A stretch of 26,851 bases of DNA from Paraglomus occultum (Eukaryota; Glomeromycota; Glomeromycetes; Paraglomerales; Paraglomeraceae), in contig CAJVPJ010000372.1 of NCBI GenBank assembly GCA_910592205.1, positions 1-26,851 of the forward strand, in the 5' to 3' direction. Of this stretch, positions 1 to 11,386 are shown one piece after another. Numbering within the stretch: the stretch's first letter is position 1; each line of letters begins with the position of its first letter. The notes beneath the pieces are model-generated. The model ran no database searches, had not been told where the DNA came from, and saw only the letters and a list, made by a program, of their open reading frames with translations. Both the position numbers and the translations under genes were made by a program.

Positions 1-8
1 AAGAGAAA

Positions 9-54
9 TTAGGATCAGATCGGTTATCCGGATAAGTTGTGGTTTAGATCCTAA
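9..54. repeat. Nested inverted repeat and palindrome upstream of the TBC gene
   Basis: The sequence shows a perfect 8-bp inverted repeat, TTAGGATC at 9-16 and GATCCTAA at 47-54. Between the arms lies a perfect 12-bp palindrome, TTATCCGGATAA, at 24-35. The structure ends 28 nt before the ATG of the TBC gene, so it lies in its 5' leader or core promoter. It could be a dimeric transcription-factor site or an mRNA hairpin. Function is inferred only; the arms are short enough to arise by chance. Confidence 0.4.
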
Positions 55-82
55 CCACTAACATCAGATATTACTCAAGGAT

Positions 83-1703
83 ATGTCAACGTATACGTCG
101 ACCTCAATTAATGAGTTCAAAGATATCTTGAATTCTGAAGTGTATATCGACCTCGACAAACTCCGAGACTCTGCCCGTCATGGAGTTCCTATGGAAGTTC
201 GTGGGGTAAGTAAGTAATCAAGAAAATACCCAACCCCTGCAAAGGGCGGCATTCATGTGTTGGTGATTTCGTTTAGTAGCATTGACTCTGATGGTTTAGA
301 TTATCGCATTGTTCACCTCTATAATATACAAATTGACTTCATTCTTGAATTATGATGCGTTGTGTTGAACCTCGCCTCGAATATTTCATACTGGCCCCCC
401 GGATCATAGACATTGACAATGATGTTTTTATCGTCAATCATTTATTCTAAACTTTAAAGGAAGTATGGAAGTATTTGCTTGGAGTTCATCCGGCTGATCG
501 ATGTAAGTTTGTCGGCTGTATGGTTATTCCCATTGTCTTCATATGTAATCGCTCTTCTCACATCTGCCGTCGTTTCTTTGTTAATTATAGCGCAAGAAAT
601 TACCAATCTTAAAGAAAAATACGAGGAATATCTCGCTATAGAAAAAGAGAATACTGAGATCATGAAACGTGTTCGCGGAGAAGTTAGCCGATATCAGCAT
701 AAGATTAAGAAGAATCAGAACGATAACAAAGATTATACGAACATGTTTGAAAATGTAATCAGCGCATACATGAATCATAATCGGGAAGCCGATTATTATC
801 CAGCACTAGTACATCTTTGTGGACCATTTGTGAATTGTATAAGAAACGAAGCCGACGTATACTATTGTTTTGAGCGACTTATGAACATTCTGGGTGAGTC
901 ACCTATTATTCAGCTACACAATATACGCATTTTGTTAATCATGGACGTTTGTTGCGCCAGATGAATACCAGTCGGTTCATACAATCAACGAACGAGTAGT
1001 CAACTTTATAACCCTATTTCGAGCCGTTCTTCCGGACTTGTACGTATTCTAACAAGATGTGCATATTTAGCACAAGGGATGGATTTGAGCTTATAATCGA
1101 GATTCAATCATAATATCGTAGATATAGTTATTTTGAAGAGGAGGAAGTCGACTTGAATGAATGGGCGACCTCCTGGCTGCAGTTTCTACTGGCAAAGGAA
1201 CTTCCGTTAGAAGGTCTAATGCGTCTATGGGGTATGAAAAGATTTGCTAATAGGAAGTTTAAAAGCGATTGTTCGAATCTCGGTTGACTGACAAGCTAAC
1301 CGAACGATGGAACAATGGTTTTATAGATACATATTTTTCAATTGATGATCCCATGGAATTCCATCCGTATGTATGTTTAGGTAGGAACATGATCAGATAT
1401 ATTCCTTGAGCTTTCTTTCGTCGGCTCGTTTCGTTATAATAATCTTTACATGGTTCTAGCTGTGTTGAAACACTGCAGAGAAAGTCTTGAAGAATTAGAA
1501 CAATCGGAAATACGAACATTGTTATTGCGCTTACCAGCGTTGGAGATGGGCCAGGTAAAAGATGTATTCGTTAATTTGTTCGTGTCTCTTTTGCTAATCG
1601 TTCTCACCGTAATAAGATTTTTTCTGACCTGCGATAGATTATCAATCAGGCATCCAACATAAGACACGAAATTTTAGAACGCCAAATATCAGATTCACTT
1701 TAG
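83..1703 (+). CDS. TBC (Rab-GAP-like) domain protein, 8 exons, 290 aa
   Basis: Exons: 83-205, 460-502, 591-893, 961-1039, 1122-1231, 1327-1380, 1460-1554, 1638-1703; all seven introns are GT-AG and the phases join cleanly to TAG. The first ATG fits the start. Residues ~25-55 carry the family entry motif (DLDKLRDSARHGVP, then GEVWKYLLGV), followed by a charged linker, the TBC core, and late helices (VNFITLFRAVLPDLY, WATSWLQFLLAKELPLEGLM, LMRLWDTYF). TBC proteins stimulate GTP hydrolysis by Rab GTPases in membrane traffic. Family catalysis uses an arginine finger (IxxDxxR) and a glutamine finger (YxQ). Here the first reads VRGEVSR, keeping the arginine with D changed to E, but the second reads YYP, so the glutamine is replaced by proline. 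GAP activity may be altered or lost. The protein is short and almost entirely TBC domain. The fold call is firm; the Rab substrate is unknown. Confidence 0.88.
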
Positions 1704-4700
1704 ATAGAATCTTATGAGGATATTATAGATTAACAAATCAAAAACATTATTCGCTTTTTTTTTTCTTTTCTTTTTCTTTATTTTGTTAGAAGGAAATCCC
1801 ATTTAATTAATTTATTTATTTTTTTTTTTCGTCTTGTTTCACTCGAACAACCTAATTTACGAGACTGACGGTAAAGAACATTATACAAATGAGCTTGGTA
1901 GTTGTACGCTTGATTAGTGTTTGACAGGCTTTGAGGCTTTCTGCCTCAAGTTGTTGACACTACTCGCAGCTATATTGTCATATCGATACTAGAATAATGC
2001 TAATGAAAATGCGTTTCGTGTCAGTCAGTCAGTCAAGAAAGTATGTGTATTGTTGTCCCCAAATTTTCAATTAACTGAATATAGAAAGAGACGTTAAAGT
2101 TATACAGATTTACTACAACAATGAATGTTACACTAATTGTTTTTATTTGCGAACAATACAAACCTGTTGTATATGCATGCGAACTGCCATAAATGTACTT
2201 TTAAATGCAACAATTACTAGTAAAAAAAAAGAACAAGGCTTTACTCATCTATGTGTACAGATAATACTTTCGGGATAATGTTGTTAGGTAATATTATGTG
2301 TTTACTTTGTAATCCGGCACAATTACGGACCATTAATATTCTCAGTGATTGTTGTTAGACTGGGGATTATTAATTCGTGTATAATGTGTCAGACGTAATT
2401 GGTTGTTTCTCCAACCTGCAACACAAACGACAGAAACGAATTCTACTCTTCTCCCCAACGCGCAATATGTAAACCAACTCGTACACAAAAACAATTTACT
2501 TTTTTTCCCAGCGCACGTTGGACCGGTCAATATGAGACATGAAGAATGTTATTACAAGTTTTGGGCATATTCACTGCCGCCAAAATTTAGTGTTTATGAT
2601 ATCAACGAATTTACATGTTTAACAAACATCTTTGTAACATATCTGCAATAACCATTCTATAATAATAAAAGTCCTATCGATATGAATAAAACTGAAAATT
2701 GAATAAAACCTTAGCATTGGTAAACTTGTCAAAAAAAAACTTCACGGAGAGGAAACGTCTGCTAACTATAAATGTGCAACGTATCAAGACGTAACCGTAT
2801 CTGCTTTATAGATATTGTCACATCTTTATGCCCTTCCAATGTTTGGATCATAAATTATTGGATTTGTTCCAATTGTTTTATTTACTGGTCTTATGTGTAA
2901 TTTTACCTTTAGAAGATGTGATTAGCAAATTATTATTTGGTAGTTTAATGTAAATGACAACATTACCTTCTCGACGATAGGTTTATTCTATTCGTTTGTA
3001 ATTTTGACAGACTAGTAATGTTTTCATAGTTATACCGCATATTAATATGCCAGAGTCTACATGTTAGATTTAAAATAATCAAAGATAATAGACATGACTA
3101 TATTAAAGCTTTTCCCAAGCTGAGCAAGTGTTGATTAATTACAATGTTATTAATATAGCAATCACTATTCTGTTCGGCTATATTATCAAAATTATCTTGC
3201 AACTTTAGATTCGACACACATCCCTATTCTTCAATAAAAATGACAACAACATATACTCAAATTTTGTTGTTAAACTTTCTCAGATAAAAAAATTACAACG
3301 TCTACCATAGCAGAAATAGTCGTAGCGTGTCGTCGTCGCTATTTGATTGTGACTGAACATACCTGCAATGAAATAAAGCGAATCCATCAAATCTTATATG
3401 TGTTTATAGAAAACCTTTCAACAATCTAATAATTAAAACGTCTAGTATTGACTTTTGTATATAAAACCTGTTGATAATATCTCCAAAGGCAAATTACTTT
3501 CTTCATAAATTATATTCAAAACCGACGCCAAAAATTATTGCTAACATTTACCGTTAGACGCCCAGCGAACGCAAATGGCTCTGTTGGTCCCGTCCGTGTT
3601 ATTCACTGTTTTCCTCAGTCATACTTAATTCGCTGCCAGCCTGAGACTCTATACTGAAAAACAACACAGGCGTAATAGAATATGCGAAACTTTTTTTTTT
3701 TTTAATTTTGGTTAAAAGCAAAAATAATGAAATAAAGTAAATTATCTTTAAAAATCATTAATTTAAGACAACCAGCGATTGATATACACTAGACGCTCTT
3801 CATTACGAAAAGCAAAAGTTCAAGAACTGACAAACACATACTCACATACTTGCTGTTTCTGGGATATACGACTTACAGAAAAGAGCTCTTGATATTTGGC
3901 AATATATTATTATTAATTGGTACATCGAGGAGCGTTCATAAGAGTTATTTTTCGTGTTAAAGGCATTTTTTGTTTGTAATGAGATAACAAATAAGCATGT
4001 TGATTTGCTTGACTAAATTAAATGGTTGCAGTATATCGTAGCGACGTTTGACACATCTGAAACGCAATCGTGTTGTAATGTCCATTTTTGTCGCAACCCT
4101 TCCCCTTGACAAAAGTCTCGAACTTTATCAAGTGTTCCGCGAAATCTTATCATTGATTGGTAAGACAGAATTTATCAGAAATCTCGTTAGAGATAACAGC
4201 AAAAACAAATGAACAAAAACCCGCGAATTGTCTATTTTAAATTATCGAATTTACAAATTTGGGCACGCTTTGTCGACAGTAATACATATTAGATAAGCGT
4301 GGAAGCTTGCATTGATACAATGGAAGATTTATTCATTAGAACGTTATCTTGTGCAGTTGCCGTTGGGCAATTAATTACTGAAATAAGGTATTATAAAGAA
4401 CGTCTTGTTTCCCAATTTTCTCAAGTAAATGAGACTTGCGTGCAAACAATGACCATTCGCTCTTTGCTAGACTTTTAATATACGATGCGATCAGTTTAAT
4501 CATCTGGTGTCAAGTCACACAAAGTTCTGCACGAGTTTTCTTAAATTATTCCAACTTGGCCACTTGCATGACGACTCGTGACTGCTGTATGTGTCACCCG
4601 ATGTACCTTGGCATGATCATTCCCTTAACGGGTAACATCAAAGTATCCTATGCGGAGATCTCTTTATTTCAGATAGTCCATTATCGGCGATAGTGAGCAT

Positions 4701-6971
4701 CAAATATCCACACGCATGTTTACATGTCAATTTCAAATACATGTGTTCACTGGCATGTAACCGTTAAAGAAACATGTAGCCTATTCAAGACGTACATAGT
4801 AATTAACATTTCGAGTCCAATAGGCGGGTTTCTCAAACTATGTTGATGCTCCGATTCTCTCAACTAGTTGATTCTCTCGTGTGTTGTATTATTATCACAA
4901 AAACGGTCTAGTCAAAAAGTTGAGATAAACTTATCATGTTTCAATAAAGTGTTGTTGTTGTTTCTTGCTAAAAATAGTAAATTTTTATAGCCACTTAATT
5001 TAAAGAATAGGATTCCCAACACATACATGATGCTAAGCTTGTGGCCCACCTCTCACATCAATGTTATCCCTACCAATGAGCGTAGTCTGTTGTACAATGC
5101 ACATAACTGCTGATAGTCATTACTGTTACCATATTTTAACGGGGGTTGTTTGCCACTAAAAGGCATAGAAATTCCAAACACTCGGTACGATAACAAAAAT
5201 AAGTGTCAATCATCCTGTTTAAGTTAAATCGTACGATAAATCTTTGATCCAATAAATCCTGACCAATTCGTCATTTGTTCAAAATTTTACAAATTATGGA
5301 ATGATGGCGTTGTGAACATCCTTTATCTGCACATTTGTTTAAAAATTCCCTACATGTTACCAGTTGTTACATATAACAGTTCCGATAGCATAACTCTTAC
5401 TTAAGCAACGCTGACAACATATTACACAGGGGTGTTGTCTGACTTGAACACCAGATTGCGTTACATTATAACAGTACAATTTAGTTACAGATCGGACAAG
5501 GCTAATATATTTTGTCGATTGGTGATTTATTTCTCATTCTAGAACGTAGAGGAGAAATGGTTTTGGGTTTGAATGCATCACACCGAAATACTGTTTTAAT
5601 ATCTCTATAAAAATTAGATATCTTTTAGGGCGTAAGAAAGGACACCAGAGAAAGCCGACACTGTTTCAGCATTGGGTTAAGGGATAAGAAATACAACGGA
5701 AATTACCGATCAGGCGTTCCGGTAATGAATTGAATTAATTAGTGTGAAATCTAGACTTGTGATACAAAGTTTGCTCTGTTGGACAGAAATCTGAACAATG
5801 CGAGATAAGAATCAATTCTCTTGTAGTCAATGCGAATCAAACCATCATGAGCTAATTAGCAAAAAAGCGGAGCAACATTTTGGAATACGATCAAATTATA
5901 AACCTTTGTCTGATGGGCTACCATCATCCGACAATTAAGGTAATTTGACCCAATTATAAAACGTTCCCATATCTAATTCAACATGTCTTTTTGCAGACTA
6001 GTTTAATTTACGAAAGATGAAAATAACCAAGATATCACGAATTTATTTGATCAGTAATCGTCATTATCTATCTATTCATTTATCGTTTCTTTTTTCATGA
6101 TATCTGATCAATGATCGTGCACATCTAATGGCAAGTTAATCCGCCTTCTCATAACCGAGATATCGATTTAACTGATTCATTTGATTGGTTATTCGACTTG
6201 ATCGGAAATAATCCGAAATCTTTTCCGACTTACCATTCCTGTAAGAGAATGTAATACAAGATTATGTACGGTACTCCGCATATAGGTGTTGGCCACATTT
6301 TGTGGCTTGAAATCGGATATGAATCTTGCACAAGCCGTGTAAGGATAAAAATAGCAATGCGATTTATGGGTTCGCCAAGATGTTATTTACTAAATTACCG
6401 GGCACTCGTTCTTTGCTTTTAAACTTATTTATTATTCATACATAATGTTTTGTTTACATATGCCATAAGTAAATAACTTAAATATGCTCGCATCTCCATT
6501 GTTGTTGGAATTGGCCGATGTAGCCAGCCGAAATCAGATCGAACAGCAAACAAACAGAGACAGTAGACGGTACAGCTGTTTGTTTATTGAAACGATTGTC
6601 CAACAGGCGACAATTTCCTTAGGACGATGGAGATCGAGGCACATATTCTTATCGCTATGACTTGGCCATAGAGCAAAATTTAGTATATAGGCAAAAAGAA
6701 AAAGAAACACTGGCTATACACGCAGCGGTTAACATAGTTGTATTTTGATTTTAAATTATTTTCTGTTACTATTTTTTTTTTGAAGATAAAATATTTTATA
6801 TGTCAAGTCTTAACTGTGATATAAAATGTATATACTTAATACAACTCAATCTAGTCGTAACTTACTTATATTACAAATAATAAATGTAATCTTTTTTACA
6901 CAACATATATGATTATAAGATAGACTTAACAAGTACCTATTGGGATAAATTAATAATAAAAACTCGGGGGT
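1704..6971. other. Gene-poor AT-rich spacer, about 5.3 kb
   Basis: No gene is recognisable. Open frames are few and short (for example 2403-2651 and 4436-4693) and show no family motif or splice-consistent extension. A pyrimidine-rich tract at about 1757-1835 probably belongs to the 3' end of the TBC gene. Homopolymer runs occur at about 3691-3701 and 6772-6780. I saw no tRNA, long terminal repeat or transposase fragment by eye. Unannotated structural or long non-coding RNAs cannot be excluded. Confidence 0.5.
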
Positions 6972-8220
6972 TTAGATACTGCTCAACAGTTCGTCTTCAC
7001 AAAAACTAATCTGGTCAACATACGGCAAACCCATCCCAGTAATGCCATAATACTGTTGCGTATTTTCAACATGCGTACCAATCCAACACTCGGATAATTC
7101 GTTTGCGTATTCCTCGTAAGAAAATCCAGTAAAAGACATTCCTCCCTCGCACACATTGTCCGTATACTGCTCATTGCTATCATCGCTCGCTACCTCAGAT
7201 AAAGTACTGCATGCGTTGACGTTTGCATATAAAATGTACTCTTGCGCTGGTTGTGGGGTCGGAGTAAACTGTATGGGAAGAGTGTTGTTGAAGTGTACAT
7301 AATCGCTGGATTTCGGTGTTTCCACGTTTACAAAGTCGAATGACGATGGAGCAGGGTAATGTCCTGGATTTACGGATGATGTGTTATTAATGGGGGTTGA
7401 ATTGGTAGATTGAGTCTTGGATGAGTTACATGACTGGGATACTGGTGGGTATGTATAGTGAAGAAATTCTACGCTGCGTTCTTGTACATGCTTAAAACAA
7501 AGAAAAATAGAAACAAAGATAATGGTAAAGAAGAAGAAAAAGAGATAATGTTAATAATAATATAAGGCAATGCAAAGAAACTTCTTTGATAACGATTCCG
7601 CTATCTATCTATCTCTATTGATGTCTATATTAGGAAAATCTCTGCAAGCCAACAAGCAAGCAAGCAAACAAAGAAATGCACACCAATGATTGAATTTAGA
7701 ATTATAGACAGTAACAATCGTAGTTGTAATTATAGTATTATTGTCATTCTTTCACCCATCATTATTACTATTGTGCGCGTAGAGACGGCATACTTACTTT
7801 AGTTGCTGAATCCGCAATGAACGTAAAATCATTAAACATAGGCTTCTTAACGGTCTCTGACCTTTTGGGTTCGATGATGGATATAGAAAATTGTGGTGGA
7901 CACATTTTTCTAAACAAACATTCGGCCTCGACTGCACGAAGTCTGTACCATTCCTTTACTTTCTTTGTTTCTCGTTTCCACGACTCTGATGCCATTTGAG
8001 AGAGTCTGGCTTGCGTGAAAGAATTGCAATTCGTTGCCTTGAGCTGATCAGCAAACGCTCCGCGGTAAATAAAGAACGCATTCGGAGGCTTTCCTCTATT
8101 TCCTGCTTTCGTGCTCTTTTGAAGCGTTCGGCATACCAACTCGTGGACATCAATTTGTGGTGGAAATGGGACTTCAATTGCTGGGACCAATTTCTTCGTG
8201 TTCATCATAGACCGTTGCAT
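6972..8220 (-). CDS. MATA_HMG-box transcription factor, 2 exons, 313 aa
   Basis: Exon 1 is 8220-7798 (141 codons) and exon 2 is 7490-6972; the 307-nt intron is phase 0, with donor GTAAGTAT and an AG acceptor after a T-rich stretch. The HMG box spans about residues 43-106: GKPPNAFFIYR opens helix 1, and LSQMASESWKRETKKVKEWY forms helices 2 and 3. The upstream segment IEVPFPPQIDVHELV is typical of the MATA_HMG class. These proteins bind and bend DNA through the minor groove in the nucleus. The C-terminal half (after ~140) is low in complexity, rich in S, T, N, P, Y and acidic residues, and could be an activation region. MATA_HMG genes are known to be numerous in arbuscular mycorrhizal fungi, so a mating role for this copy is not established. 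It lies co-directionally 678 bp downstream of the MATH-BTB gene. Confidence 0.87.
7610..7675. repeat. Microsatellites inside the HMG-gene intron
   Basis: Two short simple repeats sit in the 307-nt intron: an imperfect CTAT tetranucleotide run at about 7602-7618 and an AAGC-type run at about 7650-7672. They may vary in length between strains and make the intron a useful polymorphic marker. No regulatory role is visible. Confidence 0.5.
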
Positions 8221-8898
8221 CGTTAGATCAGATTTTTTAAGAAGTACTACGAATTAATCTAATGTATATTTTGTTGAACGATTAGTCTATCTGTTGAGCA
8301 GTTAAACGAACTCGATTTTGGTCAGAACATTCTCTCCCTCGAAGGCGGCTTTTATAATTTTTGTTGTGCGACTTTGGCTTTAGTAACCGGGGTTTGAAAA
8401 TAAGCTTGGCATTATTGTATGGCTTTTATTTGTTGTGAAACGTAACTAAAAATAAATTGCTGAACACAGAACCCACTACACGGTCAAGCACTGTGGCTTG
8501 TTTGTACCTTTACCTCTGAACGTAATTTAAAATCTTGGCAGATAACCTAACCAAATATCACCTCTGTGTAACTTTTTTCTATTTATGGTTAGTACTCAGT
8601 CATAAGAGGCAACATCTTTTGTGTTGTCCAAATCTAAATTCCCCGATTCGGTTTTGGGACTAGTTGAAGTTTCTTTGAAAATCAGGCATAAAACCTTATA
8701 ATAAACAATTTCTAATTGAAACCGAAAAGGAGTACAGAACACTAGTTTGGTCCGAACTTTTTACGGAAAATGTCAACTATTTGCAATATTAAAACAACAA
8801 TGCATGAACGCTTGTTTCGCTTTTCGGTCTTTGTGTCTTCTTTCTTTACTATGCATAGACAATACAACATAACGAAAAGCGGCCGAATTGTTTTACTT
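8221..8898. other. Spacer between MATH-BTB stop and HMG-gene start
   Basis: This 678-bp stretch holds the 3' region of the MATH-BTB gene and the promoter of the HMG gene, both read on the minus strand. I looked for Kelch repeats or other extra exons that might extend the BTB protein and saw none: the BACK-domain exon ends in an in-frame TGA at 8901-8899. A TATA-like element is noted separately. Confidence 0.5.
8349..8356 (-). promoter_or_regulatory. Candidate TATA box of the HMG gene
   Basis: The minus strand reads TATAAAAG here, 129-136 nt upstream of the HMG-gene ATG. Motif and distance would suit a TATA element with a leader of about 100 nt. There is no independent support, and AT-rich DNA produces such matches by chance. 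Confidence 0.35.
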
Positions 8899-11232
8899 TC
8901 AATCCACTCTCGGCTTGCGACGTCGATGCTTTGTACGCGGCAAGAGTAATTGGTTCGCACCATCAGCCATCAAATGATATCGATATGCTTCAAGTAACTA
9001 TTTCAAATAGGCACAATGTATTAACAATCAGACACAATAAAACTCATATCCTACGTCAACCGCTTCGTATGACATACTAAAACGAATTACTCCCTATATT
9101 ACTTACCAAATCTTTCATCCCTTCAGCCTCCATTACTATCCGATTGGTCTCGACTTTATCAATAAGATATCCTTTTTGCATTATAGGAAATCTTACACAT
9201 TTTAACAACATAGACAGTGCGCTTAAACGGTCACCTTCCCACGGTCGAGGAAATGTGTATCTATCAGCCTTTTCTGCATCGTTTTCAGACAGGCACATAT
9301 CAGTTTCTTCAAGGCTGTCACCATCACGTAAATCGCCATCAAGTGTTTCATCAACACTCTCCTCGTCAAGCCTCCCCCAAGGCTCTGACGGCATGCAGAT
9401 TGAAGAATTATTTTCCTGACTCGGACCTGATGTGGTGCTATTAGAAACTTCATTAGATGAAATATTGAAACTTGCCCATCGTACGACTAATTCATAGATT
9501 TTCTCCTCAGAACTAACGTTAGCTTCATCATTTTCGAGAGCAAGTCGTAATATATTGGGGTTGGCATGAAGAGTTGACGATTTATCTAAAAGAACTCCAA
9601 GGTGCGTGGCAACAAAATCACGACACGCGGTTGATGTCTTTGAACACGAATACTTCTCTGCGTTTGTAACACAGAAACTCTATTAGTGGTGTATTCATCG
9701 GATTCATAACGACTTTATAATTATAAACACACCTGCAAGTTCCCAGACTCCCCAGACATTGTCTAAATTCAACTCTAATCTTAGATATCTCAAACATTCA
9801 TCCCGAACCGGGACAACTTCAAACCTCTCAGCCAGAGCCAGTAATTGTTCAGCATCTGCCATTGACTGAATATTTATTTCAAAAGTATAGATAAACCGCA
9901 GAAGAGATGCAAATGCATCGTGATTGATCTGACACAACCGTATTTCTCGCTCGTATGTCTCCTTCATTCCATTCGTCAGCATCGCTGTAAACACCGGCGA
10001 TGAACACGCAAGAATGCCTTTATGCGCATAGAACAGTTTCTCGCATTCGCATTCATCGATTACCCGGAACGTCACATCAGAGAATTGAGGAGAGTTGATC
10101 AGCCGATCGAACGGGTTATTAACTTTGGGTGGCGCATCGATAACAGATTCTTGTATTTCAAAGTTCACGCAAAGAGATATAGTGTCATTCGCGACGAATC
10201 TAAATTAAAAGGTTGAATTCGAAAATACGTTCAGTTCTTTATGAAAATGAAGAAATAGAGTGTTACTCCATCCCAAAGGCCGCTTAAAACGAATGCATGT
10301 GACAATGGCGACCGATCAAAGAAACAATAATCAAGTTTATAATCCTGTTAAAAATGTGACGGTTGCGTCTGTCCTCCCATTCAGGCACACAAAAAACAAA
10401 CAAACAAGTAGACAAACAAACACAACGTACCTATCTATTTCTTCCAGCCCTATTAAATTCTCTTCCCCCCATGTTGAATGCTCTGTTTGATACAAGTAAC
10501 ATCATATGCTTAGACTTTGATGTAAAGCGGATCACGCAGCAGTGGAATAAAATTGCATAATATTTACTATCGCAAAACCATACGGGAAGCTCCACTAAAC
10601 AGAATGATTATATATTAGTACACAGGATAGACGCAGGCTTTATTCCAACTACATAAGATTCATTTATACCTTTTCCAAAATCCATCCCGCGTGTTCTCAG
10701 ATTCTCCAACACAAATATTATCGAAACCTTTTTGCGGATGCCTCGTAGGCATCCTGGTGTCGTCTCAAGTATTCCTAAATAAAGTGAGAGAGCCTATAAC
10801 ACATAGAAAACAAATAGCACGATGAGAAAATAAATCAACGGTTAAGCAAAATGATCCGTTCATCGGGACTGATTAAATCCTTGGGGCATACCTGTGGGTT
10901 CTTCTGACGGCCTTTATAATACTTATTTAACCAAAAAGAGCGGGCTTAATAAACATGGTTGATTTAATTTTCTAGCAAGATTTGCTTACCTTAAATACCC
11001 TATGAATTAAGAATCGGTGATTTGAGTACATGAATCATCAGCTTATCAATGACTACTCTATTCAGCATTCGACCCACCATCTTAACCCGTCTGCATCAAA
11101 CGCTGGGCTTGCATGCTCGACGAGAGGTTCCACTTCGCTCCAGTTGGTTATTTTCCATTGATAAACATAAGACAGAACCCCTCCCGATGTATTATTCGTT
11201 ATCTTGGTGAATTTCGAACGTAGGTATGCCAT
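8899..11232 (-). CDS. MATH-BTB-BACK protein, 8 exons, 495 aa
   Basis: Exons: 11232-11078, 10999-10990, 10921-10892, 10793-10670, 10482-10431, 10199-9733, 9657-9107, 8997-8899. The MATH domain (~20-143) is split over six exons: YQWKITNWSEVEP, SPAFDADGLRW, VFKYYKGRQKNPQ, ALSLYLGILETTP, HSTWGEENLIGLEEIDRF, VANDTISLCVNFEI. The BTB/POZ fold follows (~165-265), with FSDVTFRV, FYAHKGILACSSPVF and FASLLRFIYTFEI. The BACK domain comes next (CRDFVATHL, YELVVRWASFN, VRFPIMQKGYL, LLEAYRYHL) and is interrupted by an acidic serine-rich insert. MATH-BTB proteins usually recruit substrates to Cullin-3 ubiquitin ligases: MATH binds the substrate and BTB-BACK binds Cul3. No Kelch repeats follow; the tail is a basic KHRRRKPR stretch. 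Exon 2 is only 10 nt, but it restores phase and the MATH strand. BTB and BACK are firm, the MATH assembly is good, and the substrate is unknown. Confidence 0.85.
10387..10425. repeat. AAAC-type simple repeat in a MATH-BTB intron
   Basis: A run of CAAA/ACAA tetranucleotides with a GTAG interruption occupies about 10387-10425, within the intron between MATH exon 5 and the BTB exon. On the coding strand it is T- and G-rich and could act as part of the pyrimidine tract. No other role is visible. Confidence 0.5.
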
Positions 11233-11307
11233 GGGTATGAGCAAAAAGTTTGCAAACCGTGTTTAACCAAGTGTGACAAATCGGGTGACAAAATCTTATC
11301 CAATGTT

Positions 11308-11311
11308 AAAA
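11308..11311 (-). terminator. RNA polymerase III terminator of tRNA-Ala
   Basis: The minus strand carries four consecutive T residues here, three nucleotides past the 3' end of the tRNA. A T4 run at this distance is the standard RNA polymerase III stop signal. Confidence 0.6.
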
Positions 11312-11314
11312 TAG

Positions 11315-11386
11315 TGGAGATGCTGGGGTTTGAACCCAGGTCCTTTCGCATGCAAAGCGAACGTGCTACCACTACACCACATCCCC
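11315..11386 (-). tRNA. tRNA-Ala (anticodon UGC)
   Basis: A 72-nt cloverleaf reads on the minus strand. The acceptor arm is GGGGATG paired with CATCTCC, and the discriminator base is A. The D arm is closed by GTGT/GCAC, the anticodon stem is TTCGC/GCGAA around loop TTTGCAT, and the T arm is CTGGG TTCAAAC CCCAG. The anticodon is TGC, decoding GCN alanine codons. The acceptor stem holds the G3-U70 wobble pair, the universal identity element for alanyl-tRNA synthetase, which supports the call independently. There is no intron, CCA is not encoded, and the internal A and B boxes are intact. It lies 82 nt upstream of the MATH-BTB start codon, in the same orientation. Confidence 0.97.

Noticed and set aside
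2403-2651. 82-codon open frame in the large spacer
   Set aside because: Composition is that of random AT-rich DNA, there is no family motif, and no flanking exon extends it.
4436-4693. 85-codon open frame in the large spacer
   Set aside because: No recognisable domain, no splice-consistent neighbours, and isolated in non-coding sequence.
8230-8898. Possible Kelch repeats continuing the BTB-BACK protein
   Set aside because: The BACK exon ends at an in-frame TGA, and no glycine-pair or tryptophan Kelch pattern was found downstream in any minus-strand frame.
10741-10920. Separate small gene in the MATH introns (frames reading KYYKGRQKNPQ or EYLRRHQDAYEASAKRF)
   Set aside because: The first piece joins in phase to neighbouring MATH exons. 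The second arises only in a different frame and breaks the MATH pattern.
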